Under the pieces are notes generated by a model. It was not told where the DNA came from. It worked only from the letters and a program-made list of their open reading frames with translations, and searched no databases. From Liopterus haemorrhoidalis (lineage: Eukaryota; Arthropoda; Insecta; Coleoptera; Dytiscidae): DNA of 64,000 nt. A program made the position numbers and the translations under genes. The stretch covers positions 30,142,537-30,206,536 of the forward strand of contig OZ020625.1 of NCBI GenBank assembly GCA_963971575.1. The letters are read 5' to 3'. Below, one piece after another: positions 1-15,100 of the stretch (positions are counted from its first letter, which is position 1; each line of letters begins with the position of its first letter).

Positions 1-2870
1 GGAGGATTCCAAAAATTCAAACCGCAGGTCTCTATCTCTTACCGTTTTTGAGATATTTAATTTTTTCTCCAAAATTGTTATGAGTACATAGTTTTGATGG
101 CTTATTAGGAAAGCTGTGTGCTAGCCACTAAGGTCCCAATTTTTTTCTAGGATATACAAGGTGTGAGGATTCCAAAAATTCAAACCGCAGATCTCTATCT
201 CTTACCGTTTTTGAGATATTTAATTTTTTCTCCAAAATTGTTACATAGTTTTGATGGCTTATTAGGAAAGTTGTGTGCTAGCCACTAAGGTCCCAATTTT
301 TTACTAAGATATACAAGGTGTGAGAATTCCAAAAATTCAAACCGCAGGTCTCTATCTTTTACCGTTTTTGAGATATTTAATTTTTTCTCCAAAATTGTTA
401 CATAGTTTTGATAGCTTATTAGGAAAGCTGTGTGCTAGCCACTAAGGTCCCAAATTTTTTTTAGAATATACATGGTGGGAGGATTCCAAAAATTCAAACC
501 GCAGGTCTCTATCTCTTACCGTTTTTGAGATATTTAATTTTTTCTCCAAAATTGTTATGAGTACATAGTTTTGATGGCTTATTAGGAAAGCTGTGTGCTA
601 GCCACTAAGGTCCCAATTTTTTTCTAGGATATACAAGGTGTGAGGATTCCAAAAATTCAAACCGCAGATCTCTATCTCTTACCGTTTTTGAGATATTTAA
701 TTTTTTCTACAAAATTGTTATGAGTACATAGTTTTGATGGCTTATTAGGAAAGCTGTGTGCTAGCCACTAAGGTCCCAAAATTTTTCCACAATATACAAG
801 GTGTGTGAATTCCAAAAATTCAAACCGCAGGTCTCTATCTCTTACCGTTTTTGAGATATTTAATTTTTTCTCCAAAATTGTTATGAGTAAATAGTTTTGA
901 TGGCTTATTAGGAAAGCTGTGTGCTAGCCACTAAGGTCCCAAATTTTTTTTAGTATATACAGGGTGGAGGATTCCAAAAATTCAAACTGCAGGTCTCTAT
1001 CTCTTACCGTTTTTGAGATACGTATTTTTTTTAATTCAAAAATTAAAAAAAAAAAATAGTTTTAGGTCATTACGGACCAAATTAAACTTTATGTACACTA
1101 AACATGGGGTGATTCCAAAAATTCAAACCGCAGGTCTCTGTGTCTTACCGTTTTCGAGATAACTCTTTAAATTAAAAAAAAAAAATTAAAAAATCCCATT
1201 AGTTTTAGGTCATTACGGACCAAATTTAATTTTATTCTAGACTAAACGAGGTGTGAAAATTCCAAAAATTCAAACCGCAGGTCTCTATCTCTTACCATTT
1301 TTGAGATATTTATTTTTTTCTCCAAAATTGCTATCGTATTTTCATAGTTTTATAAAATGGCCTGTTAGGAAAGTTGTGTGCTAACCACTAATGCCCTAAT
1401 TTTTTTCTAGACTAAACAAGGTGTGGAAATTCCAAAAATTCAAACCGGAGGTCTCTATCTCTTACCGTTTTTGAGATAATCATTTTTTTCTCCAAAATTG
1501 TTACCGTGAGTTTACATAGTAGCGTTTGATGGATTATTAGGAAAGTTGTGTGCTAGCCACTAAGGCCCCAATTTTTTTCTATATCAAGCAAGGGGTGGTG
1601 ATTCCAAAAATTCAAACCGCAAGTCTCTATCTCTTACCGTTTTTGAGATATTTTATTTTTTTCCTCCAAAATTGTTGGAAGTTCTCATAGTTTTGTTTTA
1701 CGGCTTATTAGGAAAGTTGTGTGCTAGCCACTAAGGCCCCAATTTTTTTCTATATCAAACAAGGTGTGGAGATTCCAAAAATTCAAACCTTAGCTCTCTA
1801 TCTTTTACCGTTTTTGAAATATTTAATTTCGTTTCTCCAAACTTGTTATTATTATGAGTTATTTTTCATAACTTTGTTTGATGGCTTATTAGAAAAGTTG
1901 TGTGCTAGCCACTAAGGTCCCAAATTTTTTCTAGGATATACAAGGTGTGAGAATTCCAAAAATTCAAACCGCAGGTCTCTATCTTTTACTGGTTTGGAGA
2001 TATGAATTTTTAAATTTTCTCAAAATACATTTCAATTTTTGCTACGTTTCGATGGTTCAGTTTAATAGCCTTTAAAAAAGTTGTGTGATAGCCACTATAT
2101 CTCCAAATTTTTTCTAGACTAAACAAGGTGTGGGGATTCCAAAAATTCAAACCGCAGGTCTCTATCTCTTACCGTTTTGGAGGTATATATTTTTTTTTTG
2201 CACGAAAAAAATTTCAGAATTTGAATATATCATTACTCATAAAAAAAGTTGTGTGCTAGTTATAAAATCCCTAAATTTCTCCTAGACTAAACAAAGTGTG
2301 GAGAATCCAAAAATTCAAACCGCAGGTCTTTATCTCTTACCGTTTTTGAGATATATTTTTTTTATCTTCGAATAAAATATCCAAAATTTAGATTTTTTTA
2401 CCATGGTTCATAAAAAAAGTTGTGTGGTAGCTATAAAATCCCTAAATTTCTTCTAGACTAAACAAGGTGTGAAGAATCCAAAAATTCAAACCGCAGGTCT
2501 TTATCTCTTACCGTTTTTGAGATATATTTTTTTTATCTTCGAATAAAATATCCAAAATTTTGATTTTTTTACTATGGTTCATAAAAAAAGTTGTGTGGTA
2601 GCTATAAAATCCCTAAATTTCTTCTAGACTAAACAAGGTGTGAAGAATCCCAAAATTCAAACCGCAGGTCTCTATCTCTTACCGTTTTTGAGATATATTT
2701 TTTTTATCTTCGAATAAAATATCCAAAATTTTTATTTTTTTACCATGGTTCATAAAAAAAGTTGTGTGCTAGCTATAAAAACCCTAAAATTCTTCTAGAC
2801 TAAACAGGGCGTGAAAAATCCAAAAATTCAAACCGCAGGTCTCTATCTCTTACCGATTTAGAGATATTTT
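1..2870 (+). repeat. Tandem satellite-like array, 140-165 bp units (array S1)
   Basis: About 18 units. Each has a conserved core (ATTCCAAAAATTCAAACCGC followed by AGGTCTCTATCTCTTACCG and TTTTTGAGATA), a variable AT-rich spacer, and a second conserved block (AAAGTTGTGTGCTAGCCACT, then a C/T-rich run and AGACTAAACAAGG). The core start recurs at 18, 181, 338, 495, 658, 821, 982 and 1124, so the period is 142-163 bp. Units toward 2870 are more diverged and share a spacer subtype. The core contains a short inverted repeat, TATCTC-N11-GAGATA. No coding frame is supported. Confidence 0.93.
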
Positions 2871-3428
2871 TAAATTTATATTTAGTTGGAGCACACAAAT
2901 TTTACAAATATTATATAAGTATAAACTAGGAATATGTATGTAAAGTTATAAACTAATATAGAATTGTTCTAATTTGATCTATTCTACCCATATTTCCCCA
3001 AAATCTAATGCCTTTTTTGTGTTATCGGTGACAGAATTAGGTATTAGTATAGCCTAATAAACTCTAAATTAAGAGGCTCAAAAACCAAGGGGTAACTAAA
3101 AAAAATATACTTTTATCTATATTGTTTTTGAATACTGTTTTGTCACAATTGTTGGCTTCTCTAAGACACATCTTCCTCTTTTAAGTGTCAGGTCTTTACA
3201 ATATCCCAAAATTTTAATCCCTTTGCCTTTGAGCCCCTCAAAAGATACCTATAGATCTTTTAAGGGCGAGTAGAACTTAGTTATAAAAATAGTATTAAGT
3301 ATTAGACATAAAAATTATTTTTTGAAGAATAAAATTAAAGATAATCCAGATTTGTTAAACTGGGTTCAGATTAGTGAACCGATTCTGTAATGTAACGCGC
3401 TTTAAGGCGCATAGAGACTAAAATAAAC
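2871..3428. other. Intergenic AT-rich DNA without recognised feature
   Basis: No ORF over 60 codons, no exon-like splice signals and no repeat shared with the rest of the window were found here. Confidence 0.5.
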
Positions 3429-3464
3429 AATACGGGATAAGCATAAAATTTATATTTCTTTGAA

Positions 3465-3722
3465 GCCCGGCCTTTCCACCTTCAGATAAAGTTCCAGGTA
3501 ACTATCGGACAGATAAGGTTATTTGTAACTTCATCTGCTGAATAAATGTCAATACCAGTCAGTGAATCCAATACGTCAGTCTCATTATCCGTTAGATAAC
3601 TATCCGATAGATACATTTGTATAGAAAGAAGGGATGACATTTACTCAGCAGATGAAGTTACAAATAACCTTATCTGTCAGATAGTTACCTGGAACTTTAT
3701 CTGAAGGTGGAAAAACCAGGCC
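3465..3722. mobile_element. PiggyBac-like palindromic MITE (TTAA target), nested in T1
   Basis: Both arms begin GGCC-rich then TTTCCACCTTCAGATAAAG and are near-perfect inverted copies for about 100 bp. The second copy at 53282-53540 is flanked by exact TTAA. Here the flanks have decayed (TTGA on the left, TAAA on the right), but the unoccupied site seen in T2/T5 contains TTAA. Confidence 0.8.
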
Positions 3723-3838
3723 TAAAACTACATTTTTTTGATATGTTAATGTTAGTTATGTCACCTAACAAAACAAAATCACATTTTAATTAATATTATA
3801 GCCAATTTTTTTAATTAAAATATTGTAAATTTGAAATA

Positions 3839-4245
3839 CAGTCTGTTTCAAACGCTTAGGCGGAACTAAATGGGAATTTAGTTCTTTTAGGTTGTCACGA
3901 GAAGGGACCTTGCTTGGGTTATTTCATTTTTCATGTTGGGATGTCAAAATTTAAAATTCCAACAATGAAACCATGGAAACGAATGACGTATGTCAAAATT
4001 AAATATTTTTTTTAGATATTTTAATGACAAAAAAATAAATAAATGGGAAATTTGTATTAAGAATGACACAAAAAATCTAAATATAAAGAAAATGACATTT
4101 TAAAATGATATTAACCTTAACCAAAAATTGTTTATTGTAAGTATGATTTACAAAGCTTAAACAAAACGGCCGAAAGGCACGATTTAAACGATGAAAGTAA
4201 CTAGATTGCAAAATCTAGTTCCGCTTAACCGTTTGGAACAGACTG
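3839..4245 (+). mobile_element. TA-flanked MITE, family CAGTCTGTT, copy 1
   Basis: A 407 bp element flanked by TA on both sides. The TIR of about 28 bp starts CAGTCTGTTTCAAACGCTTA, and the other end is its complement. The interior has no ORF. TA duplication and TIR point to Tc1/mariner-type mobilisation. Confidence 0.9.
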
Positions 4246-4738
4246 TACATTTGATTTTTTAAGCCTTCAAATTAAAAAAAAATGCAAAACTGTTTTTTAT
4301 GTTATATGCAACAAGAGGAATATAATAAAAAATAAAAAAAATCTTGCCTATCCCCTATTTGAGATCTGTTCGCGAGCAGTTTGAGGCTAGAGAGCAGTGT
4401 ATTTTATTCTTCAAAAAATAATTTTTATTATTGTTTTCTATATTTTTGTTGTATATGATATATTGTTTTATTTATTTAAAAAATTAGCAATGCAATTTTT
4501 GGACTGATAAAAGTGCTGAGAAATTTTTTACGAAAAGGTACTGGTCTAAGAACTGATATTTAAAACAGAGCCAAGTGAATATGGTGGCTGTGGATTGAGA
4601 GCTTTGAAGAACTACCTAACCAAAAAGGGAGCATTATCGTGATGTAGCTAAAGTCTGTTTTACATTATAATTTTCTTTGTAGTACTACGGATTTTTTGCG
4701 TAGTATTGACGTAAAAAGTATAATATGTAACACAATAT

Positions 4739-4985
4739 AGGCTATTCCAAACCTTTAAGCGGAACTATATGTAATTTAAATTTTCTTAAGTTGTCACTAA
4801 ATAACTTTTTATATATTGAAGTAGGCTTTTGCTGAACAAAATGATCTTTTTTTTATTTACTTTATTGGCCTTGGGTCTGACCACCACTTGGCCAAAAACA
4901 AAATGATCAAAAGCTTCAATCATTCTGTAAAAGTTAGTTAATTTGAAACTCTAGTTCCGCTTAAATCAAACAAACCAACTATACT
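4739..4985. mobile_element. Diverged MITE related to the 41.7 kb subfamily
   Basis: The left end GGCTATTCCAAACCTTTAAG and the right GTTCCGCTTAAAT end resemble the CAGTCTGTT family. The interior, AAAATGATCAAAAGCTTCAA, is shared with 41460-41600 and 41735-41916. It is split by a 52 bp insertion at 4847-4898. Confidence 0.65.
4847..4898 (-). mobile_element. 52 bp retroposed 3' end with A-tail and 10 bp target duplication
   Basis: CAAAATGATC occurs immediately before (4837-4846) and after (4899-4908) the insert. Related MITE copies have the site once. Read on the minus strand the insert contains GGCCAATAAAGTAAATAAAA, a polyadenylation signal followed by an A-rich tail. It is therefore a severely 5'-truncated retrotransposition product, probably of a LINE. 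Confidence 0.75.
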
Positions 4986-5413
4986 TTCTTCAGACTTTAA
5001 ATACTATCAGACATTCAACACAACTTTTGAAATTATGTCCAGTCCTACCTTGTTTAGTGTTTCAATACTTTGTCAGACGTACCAACTTTACGTTTTTTTT
5101 TTTTTTTTATGTTGTACCGTTTTACTTTTTCTAATCAAACATTTTTAATAATCTTGACTGAGTTCTGGTCTTGTAAATAAAAAACTGTACTAGCTAATGG
5201 TTGATATAATTAAATTTAAATTAGCATAATTCATCGATATTTATAAATTGATTTTTATAACCAAACTTTTATCTGTCGTTTCAAATTGTTAAGTTGGTAG
5301 TGAGAAGTAACAAAAGACAGGTGTTGAATGTATCTGACGTTAATACTTCAGAAAGAAGTTTGAATGACCTCATCAGTTTGAAAGTGTATTGAAAATTATA
5401 ATGTAAAACAGCT

Positions 5414-5905
5414 TTTACTGGCTTGTCAATACTCGATAATTATAAAAAAGCACGGCTTTAGAATGTTCTGACGTAATTTTAATTTTGGATCAGTTACTAA
5501 TGACCAGATCGTAGTTGGTAGCACTGTATAGGATGTATTTTTCTAACTTTTTGTTTTCTTGTATTTAGAATAAAACAAAAAAATCAAAAATATGTACATT
5601 ATGCATAATAAAAAATTAGAAAAAATAAAGCATGTTGTTTTTATTTCTTTAAGTTTCTCTTCTTGGGCACGGACAGTCGATTTTTGACCACATACAACTC
5701 TTCTTAATCTATTAAGTTTCAAGTACTTACACATATAATAATAATAATTTTATTTTTTCAAAAATATTTACAAAGTTATATTGTTTAAAATATAATAATT
5801 TTTCATGGACTATTAAAGTACTACGGTGTTTGTGAATGGGGACAGAATTTGTTTACATAAATTTTACATTTTAAATTTGTATAACATATTCTGTTAAGTT
5901 TTTGT
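5414..5905. other. AT-rich intergenic DNA, nothing recognised
   Basis: Contains a short (ATT)n-like tract near 5735. No gene, TIR or RNA signal found. Confidence 0.45.
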
Positions 5906-5907
5906 AA

Positions 5908-6780
5908 GCTTATTAATAAAGTTGTGTGCTAGCCGCAATGTCATCAATTTTTTTCTAGACTAATCAAGGTGTTGGGATTCCAACATTTCAAACCGCAGGA
6001 CTCTATCTCTTACCGTTTTTGAGATACGAATTTTTAAAATTTTTTACTTTTCAAAGGTTTTGTTTGGAGCCCCATAAAAAAAGTTGTGTTCTACAGTCTG
6101 TTTCAAACGGTTAGGCGGAACTAAATGGGAATTTCGTTCTTTTAGGTTGTCACGAGAAGGGACCTTGCTTGGGTAATTTCATTTTTTACGTTGGAATGTC
6201 AAAATTTAAAATTCCAACAATGAAACCATGGAAACGAATGACATTAAATTATTTTTTTACATATTTTAATAAAAAATAAATAAATAAATGGGAAATTTGT
6301 ATTAAGAAAGACACAAAAAATCAAAATATAAAGAAAATGACATTTTAAAATGATATTAACCTTAACAAAAAAATGTTTATTGTAAGTATGATTTACAAAG
6401 CTTAAACAAAACGGCCGAAAAGCACGATTTAAACGATGAAAGTAACTAGACTGCAAAATCTAGTTCCGCCTAACCATTTGGAACAGACTTTAGCTATTAA
6501 TACCCAATAATATGTATATGAAATAGGGTGTGAAGATTCCAAAAATTCAAACCGCAGGTCTCTATCTCTTACCGTTTTTGAGATATGATTTTTCTAAATT
6601 TTCAGATTTTAATATTCTTTAAGTTTCTTTCGACGACCCATAAATAAAGTTGTGTGCTAGCCACTACATCTCACGACTAAACATGGTCTGAGGATTCCAA
6701 AAATTCAAACCGCAGGTCCCTCTTTTACTTTTTTATCTTTTACCGTTTTTGAGATATATATTTTTTAATTTACAGTTTTT
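5908..6780 (+). repeat. Satellite-like array S2 interrupted by a MITE
   Basis: Units of the S1 type in the same orientation. The MITE at 6094-6490 sits in the TA of the GCTAGC block of one unit, so the array predates it. Units near 6700 are diverged. Confidence 0.85.
6094..6490 (+). mobile_element. TA MITE, family CAGTCTGTT, copy 2
   Basis: Flanked by TA (6092-6093 and 6491-6492). Joining the flanks restores the normal unit sequence GTTGTGTTCTAGCTATTAAT, a clear empty site. TIRs as in copy 1, with the terminal G changed to T on the right. Confidence 0.9.
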
Positions 6781-7160
6781 TACAGAACTAAAATTTGTTT
6801 AACATTTGATTGCAAATATAAAATACATATAATAAAAATGTCATAATATATAATAGACAAATATAAAAATAAATAAATTAAAGAACAAAAAAGCATAAGG
6901 GTTTGGAATTAAGGGACTCCTGGGGCAAGTGTCCCCTTTTCCTTTACTGCGTACGCCCATGGTTAAAGTTACAAGGGGAAAGAAAATAACTACGCCATTG
7001 TTTTGACGTTTAGAAACGTGGTACAAGTGTGGTTATGTTTAATTTTTATTTATGTAAAATATGAATTAATAAATACTAATTAGTAAATAATTAACCATAA
7101 GGTGAAAAATGGTAAAAAATTAAACAGTTATATGTGAAATTATTTAATAAAATTTCCAAA

Positions 7161-11979
<4,819 letters not shown>

Positions 11980-11993
11980 TGTATTATTTTTGA

Positions 11994-11999
11994 AATAAA
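11994..11999 (+). terminator. METTL1 polyadenylation signal
   Basis: AATAAA lies 15 bp after the METTL1 stop codon. A usual cleavage distance would place the mRNA end at or inside the opposing gene's 3' UTR or last exon. Confidence 0.7.
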
Positions 12000-12021
12000 A
12001 ATTTTTTTGAGCAATTTTTTG

Positions 12022-12031
12022 TTTATTTATT
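12022..12031 (-). terminator. Polyadenylation signals of the CFAP65-like gene, overlapping its stop codon
   Basis: On the minus strand CAATAAATAAAC holds two overlapping AATAAA hexamers. The first shares its bases with the TAA stop (12029-12027), leaving an extremely short 3' UTR if it is used. Confidence 0.65.
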
Positions 12032-12188
12032 GTAAATAATCTAATAAGAACATAAAACGTTCTGTATAATTTTCTTTGAGTAAATGTTTAGTACCAATTG
12101 CTTGGGCTTCAGCTTTAACACTCATTATCTGAAGTTGATGTGCTGAAAATTCAGCCACTGTAAAGTTGAACATTTTCAAAACAGCCTC
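12027..12188 (-). CDS. CFAP65-like terminal exon (exon O)
   Basis: Acceptor CTTTCAG, phase 0. Encodes EAVLKMFNFTVAEF through FLLDYLQ and the TAA. The polypyrimidine tract abuts a fragment of the satellite unit at 12207-12242. Confidence 0.9.
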   Translation of the reverse strand, partial: EAVLKMFNFTVAEFSAHQLQIMSVKAEAQAIGTKHLLKENYTERFMFLLDYLQ

Positions 12189-15100
12189 CTGAAAGAAAAA
12201 AAAAAATGATGGCTTATAAAAAAAGTTGTGTGCTAAACGCCATTCAGGATAAATATGAGATAACGTCACACTTGGTTAATTTAATTGCCAATGTCATAAT
12301 GTGATTTTACTAACATCAAAGAATTACTCAGTTGTTACATTTAGTTAAACATGATTCAAACAGAGAAGAGTATACGACCGTTACAAAACTGCGCAAACAA
12401 GATAACGCCAGTGGTGGAGACAAATAAAATATTTTTAAACCAAATGGGACAAAATATTATTAAATTAAATAATAATTTTTATTGAATTAATTAGAGAACG
12501 ATTTAAAAGCTATATATTAAAATATAAATTAAAAAATATAAATAAAATGCTGTTTAATATAAATATGTCGGTCATAAATGGCAGAAGGCAAATTACAAAT
12601 TATTATTATTATATTTTTTTCAAATAATTCGTATTAAAAAATACGATTTTAGATTGTAATGGGTGTTTTTTTTAGAGGTATAGAACTTTAAATTGCAATA
12701 AAACAACGATGGATTATTCGATTGACATGATTTTTTTTTTTTATTCGAAAGATAATCTTGTGGCATTACATTTTAAATATGATTTCTGGCATATGACCGC
12801 CACGGCTGGCTCGGATGTAGTCCAAACTGGACGTCCAATTTTCGATGACTTTTTCCAACATTTGTGGCCGTATATCGGCAATAACACGGCGAATGTTGTC
12901 TTCCAAATGGTCAAGCGTTTGTGGCTTATCCGCATAGACCAATGACTTTACATAGCCCCACAGAAAGTAGTCCAGCGGTGTTAAATCACAAGATCTTGGA
13001 GGCCAATTCACAGGTCCAAAACGTGAAATTAGGCGGTCACCAAACGTGTCTTTCAATAAATCGATTGTGGCACGAGCTGTGTGACATGTTGCGCCGTCTT
13101 GTTGGTATGATTTAATGTAATGCCACAAGATTATCTTTCGAATAAAAAAAAATTCATGTCAATCGAATAATCCATCGTTGTTTTATTGCAATTTAAAGTT
13201 CTATACCTCTAAAAAAAACACCCGTTAGATGTATTCTAATAATATAGATATTTTATATAAACAGGTTGGAAGCTCCTAACTCATATAAGACTTGTACGGC
13301 TATGAGTAATAAACCTAACACCCCTATTATAAGTAAATTAGACCCGTCCAGACGAAAAATGGTTTTTGCACACTTTTATTTATGTACTCAACTCTGTTTG
13401 AATCAAGTCTACTACATGTTGGTACCACTTTTCCACATTGCCACGTTTCAATAACATTGTTCGTATTTCTGTTTGACATGAACGAGTGAGATTAAACTTG
13501 TTAACGTTTTATTTTGATTTTATTTAGAAGTAGTTCGATATAACCTAACTTTTTTGACAATTAGCGAAGTGGCAAGACGTCAAGTTTTTCAACTATGACG
13601 TCATCTCATTCTTATCGTAAATGAACATTAGCTACTAGACCAAACAAGGGATGAGGAATCCTAAAATTCCAACCGCAGGTCTCTATCTCTTACCATTTTT
13701 GAGATATATTTTTTTTATTTCCGAATAAACATTTCAAAATTTTGGATGTGGTATCATGGCTTTTAAAAAAAGTTGTGTGCTAGCTATTAAATCTCCAATT
13801 TTTTTTCTAGACTAAACAAAGTGTGAAGAATCCAAAAATTCAAACCGCAGGTCTCTATCTCTTACCATTTTTGAGATATATTTTTTTTATTTCCGAATTA
13901 AAATTTCAAAATTTTGGATGTTGTATCGTGGCTTTTAAAAAAAGTTGTGTGCTAGCTATTAAATCTCCAATTTTTTTTCTAGACTAAACAAAGTGTGAAG
14001 AATCCAAAAATTCAAACCGCAGGTCTCTATCTCTTACCGTTTTTGAGATATATTTTTTTTTATTTCCGAATAAAAATTTCAAAATTTTGGATGTTGTATC
14101 GTGGCTTTTAAAAAAAGTTGTGTGCTAGCTATTAAATCTCCAATTTTTTTTCTAGACTAAACAAAGTGTGAAGAATCCAAAAATTCAAACCGCAGGTCTC
14201 TATCTCTTACCGTTTTTGAGATATATTTTTTTTTATTTCCGAATAAAAATTTCAAAATTTTGGATGTTGTATCGTGGCTTTTAAAAAAAGTTGTGTGCTA
14301 GCTATTAAATCTCCAATTTTTTTTCTAGACTAAACAAAGTGTGAAGAACCCAAAAATTCAAACCGCAGGTCTCTATCTCTTACCGTTTTTGAGATATATT
14401 TTTTTTATTTCCGAATAAAAATTTCAAAATTTTGGATGTTGTATCGTGGCTTTTAAAAAAAGTTGTGTGCTAGCTATTAAATCTCCAATTTTTTTTCTAG
14501 ACTAAACAAAATGTGAAAAATCCAAAAATTCAAACCGCAGGTCTCTATCTCTTACCATTTGTAAGATACATTTTTTTAAAACAATTTCTTAATGTGTATA
14601 ATAGTAAAAAGCAATATTATTGTACCTGTATAAATTGTTCTAACAAGGTAGAAACAAGCCATTGAGGAGGCATATTCAATATGTTCAGCACCAAATCTTT
14701 GCGGTTCTCAATATCATCATAGTCCCTAAACTGGACATAATACAACGGAGGCATTTCATTTAAATCATCCACCAGGTGCGCGAACATCTTACTATTTAAA
14801 GTGTCTCTAAAAAAAAGTTCATTCCTTGTATCAAGCAGTACACGTCAGAAAGTTCATCCAGTGTACCAGCCAGTACACGTCAAAAAGTTCATACATTGTA
14901 CCAACCAGTACACGTCAAAAAGCTCATACATTGTACCAACCAGTACACGTCAAAAACTTCATACAATGTATCAACCACTACACGTCACAAAGATTATACA
15001 GTGGGTGGCCAAATTATTAAGGACAGTACAAATTTTCTGTAGTTTTCAAATGAATTTAAAAGGAAATAAGTGGCTTTGGGTCTCGTATTTATTTTTATTC

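Larger units (their letters stand above)
3429..4359 (-). mobile_element. TIR element of the THAP-associated family, copy T1 (internally deleted, with two nested insertions)
   Basis: The ends are AATACGGGATA and TATCCCCTATT, matching copies T2 to T5. After removing the nested TTAA element (3465-3722) and the TA MITE (3839-4245) only about 270 bp of family sequence remains, so this copy has lost the coding centre. Orientation is opposite to T2, T3 and T4. Confidence 0.8.
4651..5413. repeat. Possible TIR element with 21 bp inverted ends, containing a MITE and a micro-retroinsertion
   Basis: CTGTTTTACATTATAATTTTC at the left recurs inverted at 5391-5411. No clear target duplication was found, so element status is inferred from the inverted pair alone. 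No coding potential. Confidence 0.5.

Noticed and set aside
1..2870. CRISPR-like array of repeats and spacers
   Set aside because: Units have two conserved blocks, variable spacing and a eukaryotic context; spacers are not unique acquisitions.
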